A stretch of DNA of 64,000 nucleotides, taken from Paenibacillus dakarensis (GTDB lineage Bacteria > Bacillota > Bacilli > Paenibacillales > Paenibacillaceae). Both the position numbers and the translations under genes were made by a program. Within the stretch, counting starts at the first letter, position 1. Each line of letters opens with the position of its first letter. The notes below the pieces were generated by a model, which was not told the origin of the DNA, ran no database searches, and saw nothing but the letters and a program-made list of their open reading frames with translations. Location: contig NZ_CDSE01000084.1 of assembly GCF_001373415.1 (NCBI RefSeq), positions 171,775 through 235,774 on the forward strand. The letters run 5' to 3'. Below are positions 17,997 through 25,452 of the stretch, piece by piece.

Positions 17997-18307
17997 TTAC
18001 CTTGAACTCTTCCATTTCATTGCATATCTTCTACTTGAAATGATATACAATATTCCCCCCCAGCATCCAATAAGGCTCCCAAAATAATAGACGCCACCAT
18101 GTAGCATAACTTTCGAGATCCATCTCAAATATGTTCATGGTTGAAAGTAAAATGGTTGTAAAATTTACAAGTCCATATATAAACAGCAGTATTCCACTTC
18201 CAAATGCCACGAAATAGATAGTCTTTCTGAGTAATATGTGGTCCGTTTTTCTTAAACGACCATGCTATACCTGAAATTATGGGCCATGAGTACCTTAAAT
18301 TATTCAT
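17997..18307 (-). pseudogene. Frameshifted small membrane protein, possibly DUF3995-like
   Basis: A leftward ATG at 18307 opens a short frame, but the recognisable membrane protein lies in another frame: a segment with FGSGILLFIYGLVNF, then WWRLLFWEPYWMLGG, then (after a run of seven G residues that shifts the frame again) ILYIISSRRY and a stop at 17997. At least two frameshifts are needed to join the parts. The tryptophan-rich ending recalls DUF3995 proteins; I am not sure of that. It appears to be a decayed cassette gene at the far end of the array. Confidence 0.5.
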
Positions 18308-18456
18308 TTTTTCTCCTATAGGTTTTTGATTTAATTGCTTTCATTATTTCCCAGTTATACCATGATTCAAAATTGTCCTTTTTATTACCCTATAAAGACA
18401 TAGATATCGCGGAAAATCGAAAAAGTAAACAGTCTAAGTAAAAGGAATTCTATAAT

Positions 18457-18543
18457 CTAATGTCCTCCCGTAGTTTCCATAAGTCTTGATGAAAAAGTTG
18501 ATTTACCGGATCCAGGACAACCAATGACGAACACTCTTTTCAT
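18457..18543 (-). pseudogene. Truncated P-loop kinase remnant
   Basis: A 28-codon frame with a good GGAGGAATAA upstream reads MKRVFVIGCPGSGKST, a Walker A motif like that at the start of topology-modulation/adenylate-kinase-like proteins, and stops after SSRLMETTGGH. Full proteins of this type are about 170-180 residues. A leftover fragment DNFESWYNWEIMKAIKSK is readable further left (about 18310-18395), so the middle has been deleted. It lies between site S1 and the frameshifted membrane gene. Confidence 0.6.
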
Positions 18544-18588
18544 TTATTCCTCCATTGAATTGCTTTCAAAAAAATATTGTGTCGATTT

Positions 18589-18780
18589 CGTCAAACGTAT
18601 TCGTGTTCACGACGTCCAACTCCCTTAAGACCCAACTGGGCCTCCGCGATGCGGTTAGGGAGTGTGATGTGTCCAGCTGATTCTGCTTCCCTGCTACTGT
18701 TCACACTTCTCCGAATCCTCTTTTAACTCCTGCCGGACCGAGGCGGCTTGTCCGGTGATGCGTTAACATGGAGTTATATG
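18589..18780 (-). repeat. attC-like site S1
   Basis: Left: R box CGTCAAAC, 7-nt spacer, L box TGTTCACG. Right: L box CGTTAACA, 4-nt spacer TGGA, R box GTTATATG. The L boxes pair with one mismatch. About 190 bp, the longest site. It follows the kinase-like cassette gene whose stop is at 18817. The central part contains the GTGTCC..CTG and GCCGGACCGAGG elements shared with S2 and S7. Confidence 0.6.
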
Positions 18781-18816
18781 GAGTTGGGGCCTTCCTGAAT
18801 TACAACCACAAGCTCT

Positions 18817-19383
18817 TTATAAATGAAAGGTATCCTTAATGATTCTTGCGACTTCATCGGCACTTAAATTGGTATTATTGATTCTCAAATAGTTCTCTCT
18901 TGTAATCTCTCCTTCATAAGAGTTAAGTCTATGCTTTTCCATCGTGTTGATTAAGTCCATTTCAGATTGTTCAATATTTCTTTTTGTTGGTTTTTGATCT
19001 AGTCTAAACGCCGTTGTATTTCGTAATAATCTTTCTTCTATATCTGCCTCTAATTCAACAAAATAGATTTGGCCACCTTTTGATTCAAAAATATCACACG
19101 TTTGCATAACAAATTCCCAATCTGCCTGGAGATCAAATCCCCATACATATGTAAATATAAGTCCATACTGATTACTGTTGGAAAATGATTCGAACAATTC
19201 TCTTCTTACAATGCTTGATAATCTCCATGTTTCACTACTGAAACCAAAAAAGGGATGGAACAGCTCAATCGACATATGATTGTGGAATAATTTCAATTCG
19301 GTTATTTTTGTTAATTCATGACCAACCGACATCTTGCCGACGGCTTGGGGTCCAAATAATAATAGGAACTTAATAATAATCAC
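18817..19383 (-). CDS. AAA/P-loop small-molecule kinase-like protein (cassette gene)
   Basis: About 188 residues with a P-loop LLLFGPQAVGKMSVG at the N-terminus and the segment LKLFHNHMSIEL that I recognise from a family of AAA ATPases/shikimate-kinase-like proteins common in Bacillales. The frame opens with GTG at 19383, which lies inside the AGGAG-containing region and so is a poor start. Homologues begin with MKFLLLFGP; here the codon before AAG is ATT with AGGAG 8 nt upstream, suggesting that the original ATG has become ATT. Translation may be weak. The gene lies between sites S1 and S2. Confidence 0.65.
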   Translation of the reverse strand: MIIIKFLLLFGPQAVGKMSVGHELTKITELKLFHNHMSIELFHPFFGFSSETWRLSSIVRRELFESFSNSNQYGLIFTYVWGFDLQADWEFVMQTCDIFESKGGQIYFVELEADIEERLLRNTTAFRLDQKPTKRNIEQSEMDLINTMEKHRLNSYEGEITRENYLRINNTNLSADEVARIIKDTFHL

Positions 19384-19410
19384 TCCTGCTCTTAAGATCT
19401 TGCGCCAATT

Positions 19411-19535
19411 CCTTATGACGTAATGGCCGCGACGCGGTTAGGCAGTGCAGGGTTGTCCGCCTGAATCCACTTCCTCGAAAATCCTCGGGCGGACCAAGGG
19501 GTGACAGCTCAACTGTGTAAACGTGTTGTTATCCG
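19411..19535 (-). repeat. attC-like site S2, shortened
   Basis: The right R box GTTATCCG is at 19528-19535 and contains the stop codon of the nucleotidyltransferase gene. The left box CCTTATGAC (19411-19419) is degenerate and the left L region seems deleted; the centre (GCGGTTAGGC, TTGTCCGCCTGA, CGGGCGGACCAAGG) aligns with the centre of S7. About 125 bp. Confidence 0.5.
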
Positions 19536-20296
19536 AGGTTCGTCCTGGAAACAGCCATTGTTTTTAAGGCGTTCTCCAAATAGCTATATACATCATCTGC
19601 AATTCCCAGAAACTCTTCAACAAGTACATTACTATCCAAGTAACAAGCATACAGATAATCAACTAAAGCGGAGTCAATCTCGCAATAGTTTAATATGGCA
19701 TTCTTCATCTTAATAATGTCATCTTCCCATACACCCGTATCTTCTAAAACCAAAGAGTATAATGCACGAATTAATCTCTTAGAATAACCTTTAATATATC
19801 TAGTTTTCATTGTGTTATCACTAGCATTAGAAAGTAAATTATGTATACGATCTACTTCCTCCTTGGTCTCTGTATTTAAGTCTAAAATGAACTCTGGAGA
19901 AATAATTATCGGTGGTATTTTTTCACCAACGTCATGACCATATATGCAAACACAAATGATCTTAACCCAAAAACCCCACTCATTCGGTTTACTTAATACA
20001 TCGTCAATTGAGCAAATTATCGTATCAATCTTAGTTACTACTGGATATTCTTCTAAAAGCCTGTCTTTAATATTTGACAATCTTTCGTAATCAATATCTT
20101 TAGGATTTACACATACAATAGTAAAGTCTGCATCTGACTTAAAAGGTTTAGCAGTTCCTTTTGGAATAGAGCCACACATATAAATGCTATGAATCTTACC
20201 TTTAAATTCGTTAAGTATATTATCTATATACTTATCAACAAAATCCTTATATTCACTTTGTATTGCAATTCTATTTATAACTTTTTCTAATATCAT
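19529..20296 (-). CDS. Nucleotidyltransferase-domain protein (cassette gene)
   Basis: 255 residues. The N-terminal half has the nucleotidyltransferase signature CGSIPKGTAKPFKSDADFT (GS followed by DxD, about residues 42-60) and a further acidic residue in KIDTIICS. The C-terminal half is helical, with no zinc or other motif I recognise. Aminoglycoside nucleotidyltransferases share this layout, but no specific resistance type is visible. The stop codon TAA lies inside the R box of site S2, as often seen in integron cassettes. Composition is AT-rich compared with the flanking chromosome. Confidence 0.75.
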   Translation of the reverse strand: MILEKVINRIAIQSEYKDFVDKYIDNILNEFKGKIHSIYMCGSIPKGTAKPFKSDADFTIVCVNPKDIDYERLSNIKDRLLEEYPVVTKIDTIICSIDDVLSKPNEWGFWVKIICVCIYGHDVGEKIPPIIISPEFILDLNTETKEEVDRIHNLLSNASDNTMKTRYIKGYSKRLIRALYSLVLEDTGVWEDDIIKMKNAILNYCEIDSALVDYLYACYLDSNVLVEEFLGIADDVYSYLENALKTMAVSRTNLG

Positions 20297-20327
20297 ATAG
20301 ATTCCTCCTAAACTAAGAACTTCTTTC

Positions 20328-20480
20328 GGCTAACGTTCCCGCATCTATGACGCGACCCGGCCTTAGATAGCTCTTATCTTAGGCCGGGTCGTGTGTTGTC
20401 TGAATATTCTTCTATACTATGTGTATAACCCCTGACAACCAAGGGGCGAATGCCCCGCAGCATAGATGCATTGTTAAGTG
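20328..20480 (-). repeat. attC-like site S3
   Basis: Left: R box GGCTAAC, spacer GTTCCCG, L box CATCTATG. Right: L box CATAGATG (perfect partner), spacer CATT, R box GTTAAGTG. The centre holds the hairpin ACCCGGCCTTAGATA / TATCTTAGGCCGGGT and a GGGGCGAATGCCCC hairpin. Nearly identical to S9 in the centre. It ends the toxin cassette. Confidence 0.75.
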
Positions 20481-20673
20481 ATCTTACTGCCTTCACTGTA
20501 TTTACATTCTCACGAAGTTTTTATAGATATATAATGTTTTTAGTCTTGAATGTATTCTAGTTATTTATAGTATTTTTATGGTATTTCATTATGTCTTATA
20601 TGTGATAAATTTTCTAGTACAATATACGGCTAAAAGGGCGGTTGGCTAGTCTCCCGGAAGGGAGGTGATGCCC

Positions 20674-20757
20674 ATGGAGGTCAAAGACGCACTTACCTTA
20701 ATGTTCATGTTCGGCATGTTCATTTTGGCGCTTTTTACCTACATGAAAAAGAAATAG
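20674..20757 (+). CDS. Putative holin-like toxin, type I toxin-antitoxin (cassette gene)
   Basis: 27 residues: an acidic/polar start MEVKDALTL, one hydrophobic helix (FMFGMFILALFTYM) and a KKK tail, the pattern of the short holin-like toxins (Hol_Tox family) of Bacillales. GGAGGTG lies 8 nt before the ATG. It runs opposite to the array and so needs its own promoter; TACAAT at 20618-20623 is a candidate -10 box. A 10-bp hairpin overlaps the stop codon and a second hairpin follows, as in type I toxin mRNAs. The antisense antitoxin RNA is not directly visible. Confidence 0.65.
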   Translation: MEVKDALTLMFMFGMFILALFTYMKKK

Positions 20758-20786
20758 ACCGCCCTGCCTAAGGTAACGGTCTATTT
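20752..20786. terminator. Hairpin overlapping the toxin stop codon
   Basis: AAATAGACCG (20752-20761) pairs perfectly with CGGTCTATTT (20777-20786). It may stabilise or end the toxin transcript, or end an antisense RNA. Confidence 0.45.
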
Positions 20787-20834
20787 CGACCACCACTTAG
20801 CGGCCGACTGCTCTTTATGCAGTTATTGTGCTCT

Positions 20835-20858
20835 GGAGTCGTGTTCCCGCACGACTCC
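20835..20858 (+). terminator. Terminator-like hairpin after the toxin gene
   Basis: GGAGTCGTG (20835-20843) and CACGACTCC (20850-20858) form a perfect 9-bp stem with a 6-nt loop, followed by TTAATTATTCTT. It is likely the end of the toxin transcript. The stretch 20859-20956 shows nothing else. Confidence 0.6.
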
Positions 20859-20956
20859 TTAATTATTCTTACCTCAGTATAACTCATTTTATAACGCTTT
20901 TATAGGTATTATTTTCTTTAGTTATTCTTTATACATATTTTGTCTTGCAGTAATTT

Positions 20957-21122
20957 CACCTAACGTTCTTGTTTTTCTGAACCCGAGAGGCTTAAAGGAG
21001 CGAAGCGACTGGGTGGCTCCGCCACTTAGCCTCGCAGGGTTGTCTGTCTGATTATCTCCTCTTGGATACCTTCGGGCAGACCTAGGAGCGAATGCGACTC
21101 AGCAGGAAAACGGTGTTATACG
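20957..21122 (-). repeat. attC-like site S4
   Basis: Left: R box CACCTAAC, 7-nt spacer, L box TTTTTCTG. Right: L box CAGGAAAA, spacer CGGT, R box GTTATACG. The centre has GAGAGGCTTAA paired with CTTAGCCTC and the shared TGTCTGTCTGATT and GGGCAGACC elements. Its R box GTTATACG is a perfect match for the start of its own cassette at S5. Confidence 0.75.
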
Positions 21123-21213
21123 CTGGTTCGTTCTTCTTCGAACTCACTATCATTGCTTGTTCATACATAGGGTTGTACAATTAATTTATAAGTCTTTTTG
21201 GAGGTGTTTATGT

Positions 21214-21474
21214 ATGAAATGGAGTCATATCCGTAAGATCCATCCTAATCGTTGGGTATTAGTTGAAGCACTTACCACTCATTCTAATAATAACAAGAGA
21301 ACTATTGAAGAAATGTCAGTTGTTTCTGAATATGACGACCCTAAGCATGCATGGGCCTCATATAAAAAACTTCATTTGTCAGAGCCTGTTAGAGAACTCT
21401 ATATATTCCACACTGGAAATGAATTCATTGAAGTCATTGAGCAACCCTTTACCGGAATTAGAGGTCTTCGATGA
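21214..21474 (+). CDS. Unknown 86-residue protein paired with a retropepsin-like gene
   Basis: The ATG at 21214 follows TTGGAGGTG, so the longer upstream frame is not used. 86 residues, soluble, no motif that I recognise; it contains WSHIRKIHPNRWVLVEAL near the start and a conserved-looking ELYIFHTGNEF near the end. The stop overlaps the start of the aspartyl-protease-like gene by 4 bp, so the two are co-translated. Such two-gene pairs with a retropepsin-like protein occur in Firmicutes, but the function is not known to me. It runs against the direction of the array. Confidence 0.65.
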   Translation: MKWSHIRKIHPNRWVLVEALTTHSNNNKRTIEEMSVVSEYDDPKHAWASYKKLHLSEPVRELYIFHTGNEFIEVIEQPFTGIRGLR

Positions 21475-21851
21475 AAATACATCTTGTAAATGGTCTGCCT
21501 ATTGTTTCTCTTCCTCTATCTTACAAGAATAAATCAACTCTTCTCAATAATGTCTTACTGGATACTGGATGCTCCACAACTATCTTTGATACAGATCTTG
21601 TTGAACCTATTGGCCTGGATATAGACTTTATCAACGGAAAGTCGGTTCGGATGTATGGAGTAGGTGGCTCAAGTGAGTTGTGTTATCAACAGATTGTCTC
21701 AGACTTCTCTATTGATAGCCTCCTGCTTAAAGAATTTACTATCCAACTAGGACTTACGAAAGAACCTTATGGTTTCGATGCAATATTAGGTGTCGACTTT
21801 CTTTATAAATTTGGGTTAAACATCGATTTTAAAAATTTAGTTATTTCATAA
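21471..21851 (+). CDS. Retropepsin-like aspartic protease (cassette gene)
   Basis: 126 residues with one catalytic motif LLDTGCSTTIF (DTG, about residues 31-33) and the second retropepsin hallmark AILGVDFL near the C-terminus. This is the size of a single-domain retropepsin that would act as a homodimer. No signal peptide or membrane anchor. It is coupled to the unknown 86-residue gene upstream. The target of proteolysis is unknown. The pair forms one cassette between S4 and S5. Confidence 0.75.
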   Translation: MKIHLVNGLPIVSLPLSYKNKSTLLNNVLLDTGCSTTIFDTDLVEPIGLDIDFINGKSVRMYGVGGSSELCYQQIVSDFSIDSLLLKEFTIQLGLTKEPYGFDAILGVDFLYKFGLNIDFKNLVIS

Positions 21852-21867
21852 AGTTTTAACGAAATTG

Positions 21868-22028
21868 CGTATAACGTTCCCGTATTCACGACGCCGAGAG
21901 GCTTAAGGTCGCAAAGCGACCGGGTCCGACAGGACTTAGCCTCGCAGGTGTGTCTGCCTGATCCCGCTTCCCCGAAATCCATCTAGCGGACCAAGGGGCC
22001 GCAGGCTCCGCAGCGGGAATACATTGTT
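21868..22028 (-). repeat. attC-like site S5, split by an IS110 element
   Basis: Left: R box CGTATAAC, spacer GTTCCCG, L box TATTCACG. Right: L box CGGGAATA (one mismatch), spacer CATT, then GTT, where the sequence changes into the insertion element. The rest of the R box, TATAAGATG, is found at 23594 just after the element. Rejoined, GTTATAAG matches the start of the adjoining NUDIX cassette at S6 (GTTATAAG). Confidence 0.7.
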
Positions 22029-22038
22029 GGTATTCTCA

Positions 22039-22264
22039 GTTCATACCCGACTGGTTCGGGGATGAACTTTTTTCTTTATACTGGAGAAAACACTGGGTTG
22101 AATAACGTATGCTTTGTTGGGACATAGATCCCGTCGCATAAAGTGTTATATGCCCTCGCCTTTTGTTCATACCCCGATTCAGCTGGTTGGGTCCTGAACC
22201 CGTATCACCGTTCCAACCTGTGGAGAACGAGAGTGCCGGTTCCAGTGAAATTTAAGGAGGTTAT
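22039..22264 (+). ncRNA. Candidate IS110 bridge RNA region
   Basis: This untranslated stretch upstream of the transposase start holds hairpins with internal loops (first at 22039-22067, another at about 22167-22203). IS110 elements transcribe a bridge RNA from their left end that pairs with target and donor DNA. The RNA and its ends are inferred from position and folding potential only. Confidence 0.4.
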
Positions 22265-23476
22265 ATGAATCAGCCTGTTCTAAGTATTGATGTCGCTAAA
22301 GGCAAAAGTGTTGCTGCTGCTTTTCTTTCCTACCAAGACTGTATGTATTAACCGTTTCCGTTTTACCATTCAGCAGAAGATCTCCAGCGGCTCCTGACCA
22401 TTCTGGAGGAGTTGAGGCCCGCCTCCGGTCAAGAACCAAAGGTGGTTCTCGAAGCCACTGGGAATTATTCGAAACCTCTTGCTTCCTTCTTTTCTTCCCA
22501 AGGTTATTCTGTCATTCTTTTGAACCCGTTGTTAACTCACCAGCTTAGGCAGAAGGCCGTACGTAAGGTGAAAACCGATCCCATCGATGCGATACGTATT
22601 GCTCAAGTTTTTTACTTACAAGACCCTCAGCCTCAAGTACAGCTGAATGAGACGGTTCAGCAACTCCGCGTTATCTGTCGACAATATCAGCATTGGACGG
22701 CCTTATATGGCGAGACGCAGCTTCATTTCCGTGCTGTTCTCGATCTCCTTTTTCCGGGTTACGATAAAGCCTTTCAAAAAGTCTGCACTCGCACTTCCTT
22801 GGAGTTGTTATCTCGTTTCCCTACTCCTGCCGAGCTTCTAGCTGCAGATCCTGAAGAGGTTTTGAAACTGCTGCTTTGCAACCGTCGAGGCCAAGTATGG
22901 AACGAAACAAAGTTGCAGCAGCTGCTCGAAATCGCCAGGCACAGCCTGCCAGATCTTCATGGTATTGAAGCTCAAAAGGTGGTTCTTAAACAGTATATTC
23001 ACCTTCTTAAAACGTATCAGGATTGCATGAATGACCTTTTACAGTCCATGCAAACACTAGCCGAATCGATGGAAACCTACCATCTTCTTCGTACTATTCC
23101 TGGTGTTGGCCCCTTAACAGCGTCCATGCTCATAGCTGAAATCGGAGACATAAAAAGGTTCCCTTCCGTGAAGCAGCTAACAGCTTTTGCAGGGCTAGAC
23201 TCAGCTGTTCACGAATCGGGAACCTTTAAATCCAAGAAGAATCGAATATCGAAACGAGGCTCTTCGTACCTTCGAACGGCTCTTTATCAGGCTACCGTAG
23301 CAGCCATTTCCAAGCAGGTTCATGGCCCTAGAAATTCGACTCTCTTTCAATTCTATCAGCAAAAACGAAACGAAGGCAAATCGGCAAAAGTCGCAATTGT
23401 CGCTGCTTCTCATAAGCTTTTGCGCATTATTTTTGGCATGTGGAACTCTGGTAGAGCTTTTTTTGCTGATTACTAA
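22265..23476 (+). pseudogene. IS110-family transposase with a premature stop
   Basis: The frame starts with ATG at 22265 after AAGGAGG and reads MNQPVLSIDVAKGKSV, the N-terminal RuvC-like motif with the first catalytic Asp. Codon 29 (22349-22351) is TAA where the frame otherwise continues as PFPFYHSAEDLQ, probably a GAA-to-TAA change. Downstream are LEATGNY, the KVKTDPIDA motif and the C-terminal IPGVGPLTASMLIAEIG / FAGLDSAVHESG motifs with the conserved serine region. A restart at 22412 would give 354 residues without the first catalytic Asp, so the element is probably inactive unless the stop is read through. Confidence 0.8.
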
Positions 23477-23592
23477 TGAAATTGGAAATTAACTTCCATT
23501 AATTCCTTCCTATCGGGCAGGTTTATTTGAGTATGTTTGATTTTTGACTGTCTATGTATTTTAGAAGGTAGGCTTGACTTTGATTAGCTGGT

Positions 23593-23609
23593 TTATAAGA
23601 TGTTAGGGC
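23593..23609 (-). repeat. Right remnant of attC-like site S5
   Basis: TTATAAGATGTTAGGGC follows the insertion element. The first bases complete the R box of S5; the next GTTAGGGCC is followed by TTCCTG, a word that also occurs after S1 (GTTGGGGCCTTCCTG at 18783). Confidence 0.5.
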
Positions 23610-23634
23610 CTTCCTGGCTTACTTACTAATTCTT

Positions 23635-24114
23635 TTAATTCTGTTTTAGTCTCTCTAAACGATGATCTTCAATGATTTCAATATTCCTTCGGTTTTGAAT
23701 ATAGTCTATAATTTGTTTATTTATATTTGGAATTAAAAGTATTTTGTCTAGGTCGTGAATAGGAATCCATTTCACTGCGGTTTGATGAGGATCTGGTTGT
23801 GAGGGTAGATGAGGAACTGAATTGTTCTTTAGTTTGCATTCAAAAATAAGATGTAGTCCGTGTTTTTCATTATCATTATAGTCCCCTGATTGCTTATGGG
23901 GAGCCATTTCATATACTAATGCTATCGGACCTACTTCAATATCTGCACAGGTTTCTTCGAGAACTTCTCGTCTTACTCCATCCATTATTGTCTCTCCCGG
24001 CTCTAATCCACCCCCTGGCAAGTTGTAATGGACACCTCTCTCCTCATATTCAACTAATAAAATTGAATCATTTTCAATAATTAGAGCTGTACAACGTATC
24101 CGAACGTGTGACAA
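23635..24114 (-). CDS. NUDIX hydrolase (cassette gene)
   Basis: 159 residues. The NUDIX box reads GGGLEPGETIMDGVRREV and continues LEETCADI, matching GX5EX7REUXEEXGU with the catalytic glutamates present. N-terminal strand VRIRCTALIIENDSILLVEYEE. It hydrolyses a nucleoside diphosphate linked to another group; the substrate is not predictable. Start ATG at 24114 with only a weak ribosome site, so expression may depend on upstream reading through the array. It lies between S6 and the split site S5. Confidence 0.85.
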   Translation of the reverse strand: MSHVRIRCTALIIENDSILLVEYEERGVHYNLPGGGLEPGETIMDGVRREVLEETCADIEVGPIALVYEMAPHKQSGDYNDNEKHGLHLIFECKLKNNSVPHLPSQPDPHQTAVKWIPIHDLDKILLIPNINKQIIDYIQNRRNIEIIEDHRLERLKQN

Positions 24115-24168
24115 TACAGCACCTCGCTTTTAAGTTTTTTTGTTTTTTTTAATGTTTTGCCCCAATTT

Positions 24169-24339
24169 CTTATAACGTTCCCGTATTCACGACGTCGAGA
24201 GGCTTAAGGTCGCAAAGCGACCAGGTCCGACAGGACTTAGCCTCGCAGGTGTGTCCGCCTGATTCTACTCCCCTGAAAAATCCTCGGGCGGACCGAGGAT
24301 CGGCGAAGACGATGCGAAGCGTGAATACATTGTTAGATG
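24169..24339 (-). repeat. attC-like site S6
   Basis: Left: R box CTTATAAC, spacer GTTCCCG, L box TATTCACG. Right: L box CGTGAATA (perfect), spacer CATT, R box GTTAGATG. The centre repeats that of S5 (GAGAGGCTTAAGG, GCAAAGCGACC, GACTTAGCCTCG) with the TGTCCGCCTGATT and GGGCGGACCGAGG hairpin. It ends the VOC cassette. Confidence 0.78.
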
Positions 24340-24359
24340 AGGCTCTTGCCTACTTCGAG

Positions 24360-24716
24360 TTACGATAACGATACGTCTTTTAATTCAATTCTATTCCCTT
24401 CTGGATCAATGATAACCCCAATGGTTCCCCATATATGTCTATAGACCTTTACATCTAATTGTCGTTTTAGATCTTCTAACGTCTTGTCAAAGTCCTCTAC
24501 ATCAATTCTAATTACTGTTGGATTTTGAGCCCTTGTCTTTTCGACTTCAGATCCTACACCATTGGCCTCAACCATTAAATAGCTGTTACCAAAATCAAAT
24601 ATTGTCAAATCCTCTTTCTGCTCTCTTATAGAAAGTCCAAGTATTAAACTATAGAATTCAACATTTCTTTTGTAATTTTCAAGGAACAGTATGAATCCAG
24701 TTTCCCTTATCTTCAT
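24360..24716 (-). CDS. VOC/glyoxalase-fold protein (cassette gene)
   Basis: 118 residues from the ATG at 24716, which has GAGG 9 nt upstream; an ATG five codons earlier has none. A single vicinal-oxygen-chelate module pair: first half ends FDFGNSYLMVEANG, second half has TVIRIDVEDFDKTLEDL and the typical ending WGTIGVIIDPEGNRIEL with the metal-ligand Glu. Members include glyoxalase I, dioxygenases and bleomycin/fosfomycin resistance proteins; no specific type is evident. Located between S6 and S7. Confidence 0.8.
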   Translation of the reverse strand: MKIRETGFILFLENYKRNVEFYSLILGLSIREQKEDLTIFDFGNSYLMVEANGVGSEVEKTRAQNPTVIRIDVEDFDKTLEDLKRQLDVKVYRHIWGTIGVIIDPEGNRIELKDVSLS

Positions 24717-24762
24717 CAAGAATCGCCTCATTTTATTTATTGGTTTTTTCCTGCAAGAATTT

Positions 24763-24933
24763 CACCTAACGCTACTGTATCCACGACGTCCCACCGACTT
24801 AAGTGACCATCGGGATCGGCCGAGATGCGGTTAGTCGATGCGGATGTGTCCGTCTGATTTCACTACCCTGCCATTCCCCTTCGGGCGGACCGAGGAGCTG
24901 CTAGGCTCCGATGCGTGGATATGATGTTAGATG
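24763..24933 (-). repeat. attC-like site S7
   Basis: Left: R box CACCTAAC, spacer GCTACTG, L box TATCCACG. Right: L box CGTGGATA (perfect), spacer TGAT, R box GTTAGATG. The centre (ATCGGCCGAGATGCGGTTAG, TGTCCGTCTGATT, GGGCGGACCGAGGAGC) belongs to the S1/S2 type. It ends the second NUDIX cassette. Confidence 0.78.
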
Positions 24934-24944
24934 AAGTCGGGTCT

Positions 24945-25415
24945 TCATTGTGACGCTCTCAAAACTTCTTTCAATTTGGGTCCTAATTGATTTAACTTAT
25001 GTTTAATAAATGGTTGTGTACTTTCCGGAACTTCAAAGATATTAAAATACCTTGCTTCCAATACTTCATTACCATCCGGAATTATTTCACCATAATATTC
25101 AGTGCAAATATATCCAATTATTATATTGTAGTATTCATGTCCATTCCTTAACTTTGTATGTAATTCACTTCCGGAGAACACATCAAGTAGTTTAAGTGTC
25201 TTTAACTCTATACTTAATTCTTCTTTCACTTCTCTCCTAAGACATTCTTCAACTGATTCTCCCAATTCCATTAATCCTCCAGGAATTCCCCATGATTGAT
25301 CTTGATATTTTACTAGTAGAATTTGTCCATAGCCATTTATAATGGCTGCACTCGGTCTTACTAAGATCAATGGATGATTTCCAACAATCTTTCTTAGATC
25401 TTCAATATACCCCAC
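24945..25415 (-). CDS. NUDIX hydrolase (cassette gene)
   Basis: 156 residues. NUDIX box GGLMELGESVEECLRREV followed by KEELSIEL, all catalytic positions present. N-terminal region VRPSAAIINGYGQILLVKYQDQSWGIPGG is typical of ADP-ribose/NTP-type NUDIX proteins. AGGAGGGATTA precedes the ATG, a good ribosome site, so the cassette can be translated on its own. The stop is 12 bp from the R box of S7. It is distinct in sequence from the other two NUDIX cassettes. Confidence 0.87.
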   Translation of the reverse strand: MGYIEDLRKIVGNHPLILVRPSAAIINGYGQILLVKYQDQSWGIPGGLMELGESVEECLRREVKEELSIELKTLKLLDVFSGSELHTKLRNGHEYYNIIIGYICTEYYGEIIPDGNEVLEARYFNIFEVPESTQPFIKHKLNQLGPKLKEVLRASQ

Positions 25416-25452
25416 TGATAATCCCTCCTAAATATTGTTCTAAACCCAATTT

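Larger units (their letters stand above)
22029..23592 (+). mobile_element. IS110-family insertion element inside site S5
   Basis: About 1.56 kb. Boundaries are estimated from where the attC-like site is interrupted (left flank ends CATTGTT, right flank begins TTTATAAG), giving a 2-3 bp ambiguity. It carries one transposase gene, a 5' non-coding part of about 235 bp with two strong hairpins (GTTCATACCCGA...TCGGGGATGAAC at 22039-22067 and GTTCA...TGAAC further on), and a 3' non-coding part of about 115 bp. The long 5' part is where IS110 elements encode their bridge RNA. No terminal inverted repeats were seen, as usual for the family. Confidence 0.75.

Noticed and set aside
17822..18043. Plus-strand frame of about 70 codons in the array tail
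   Set aside because: It runs across the degenerate site S0 and the broken membrane gene and has no ribosome site or motif.
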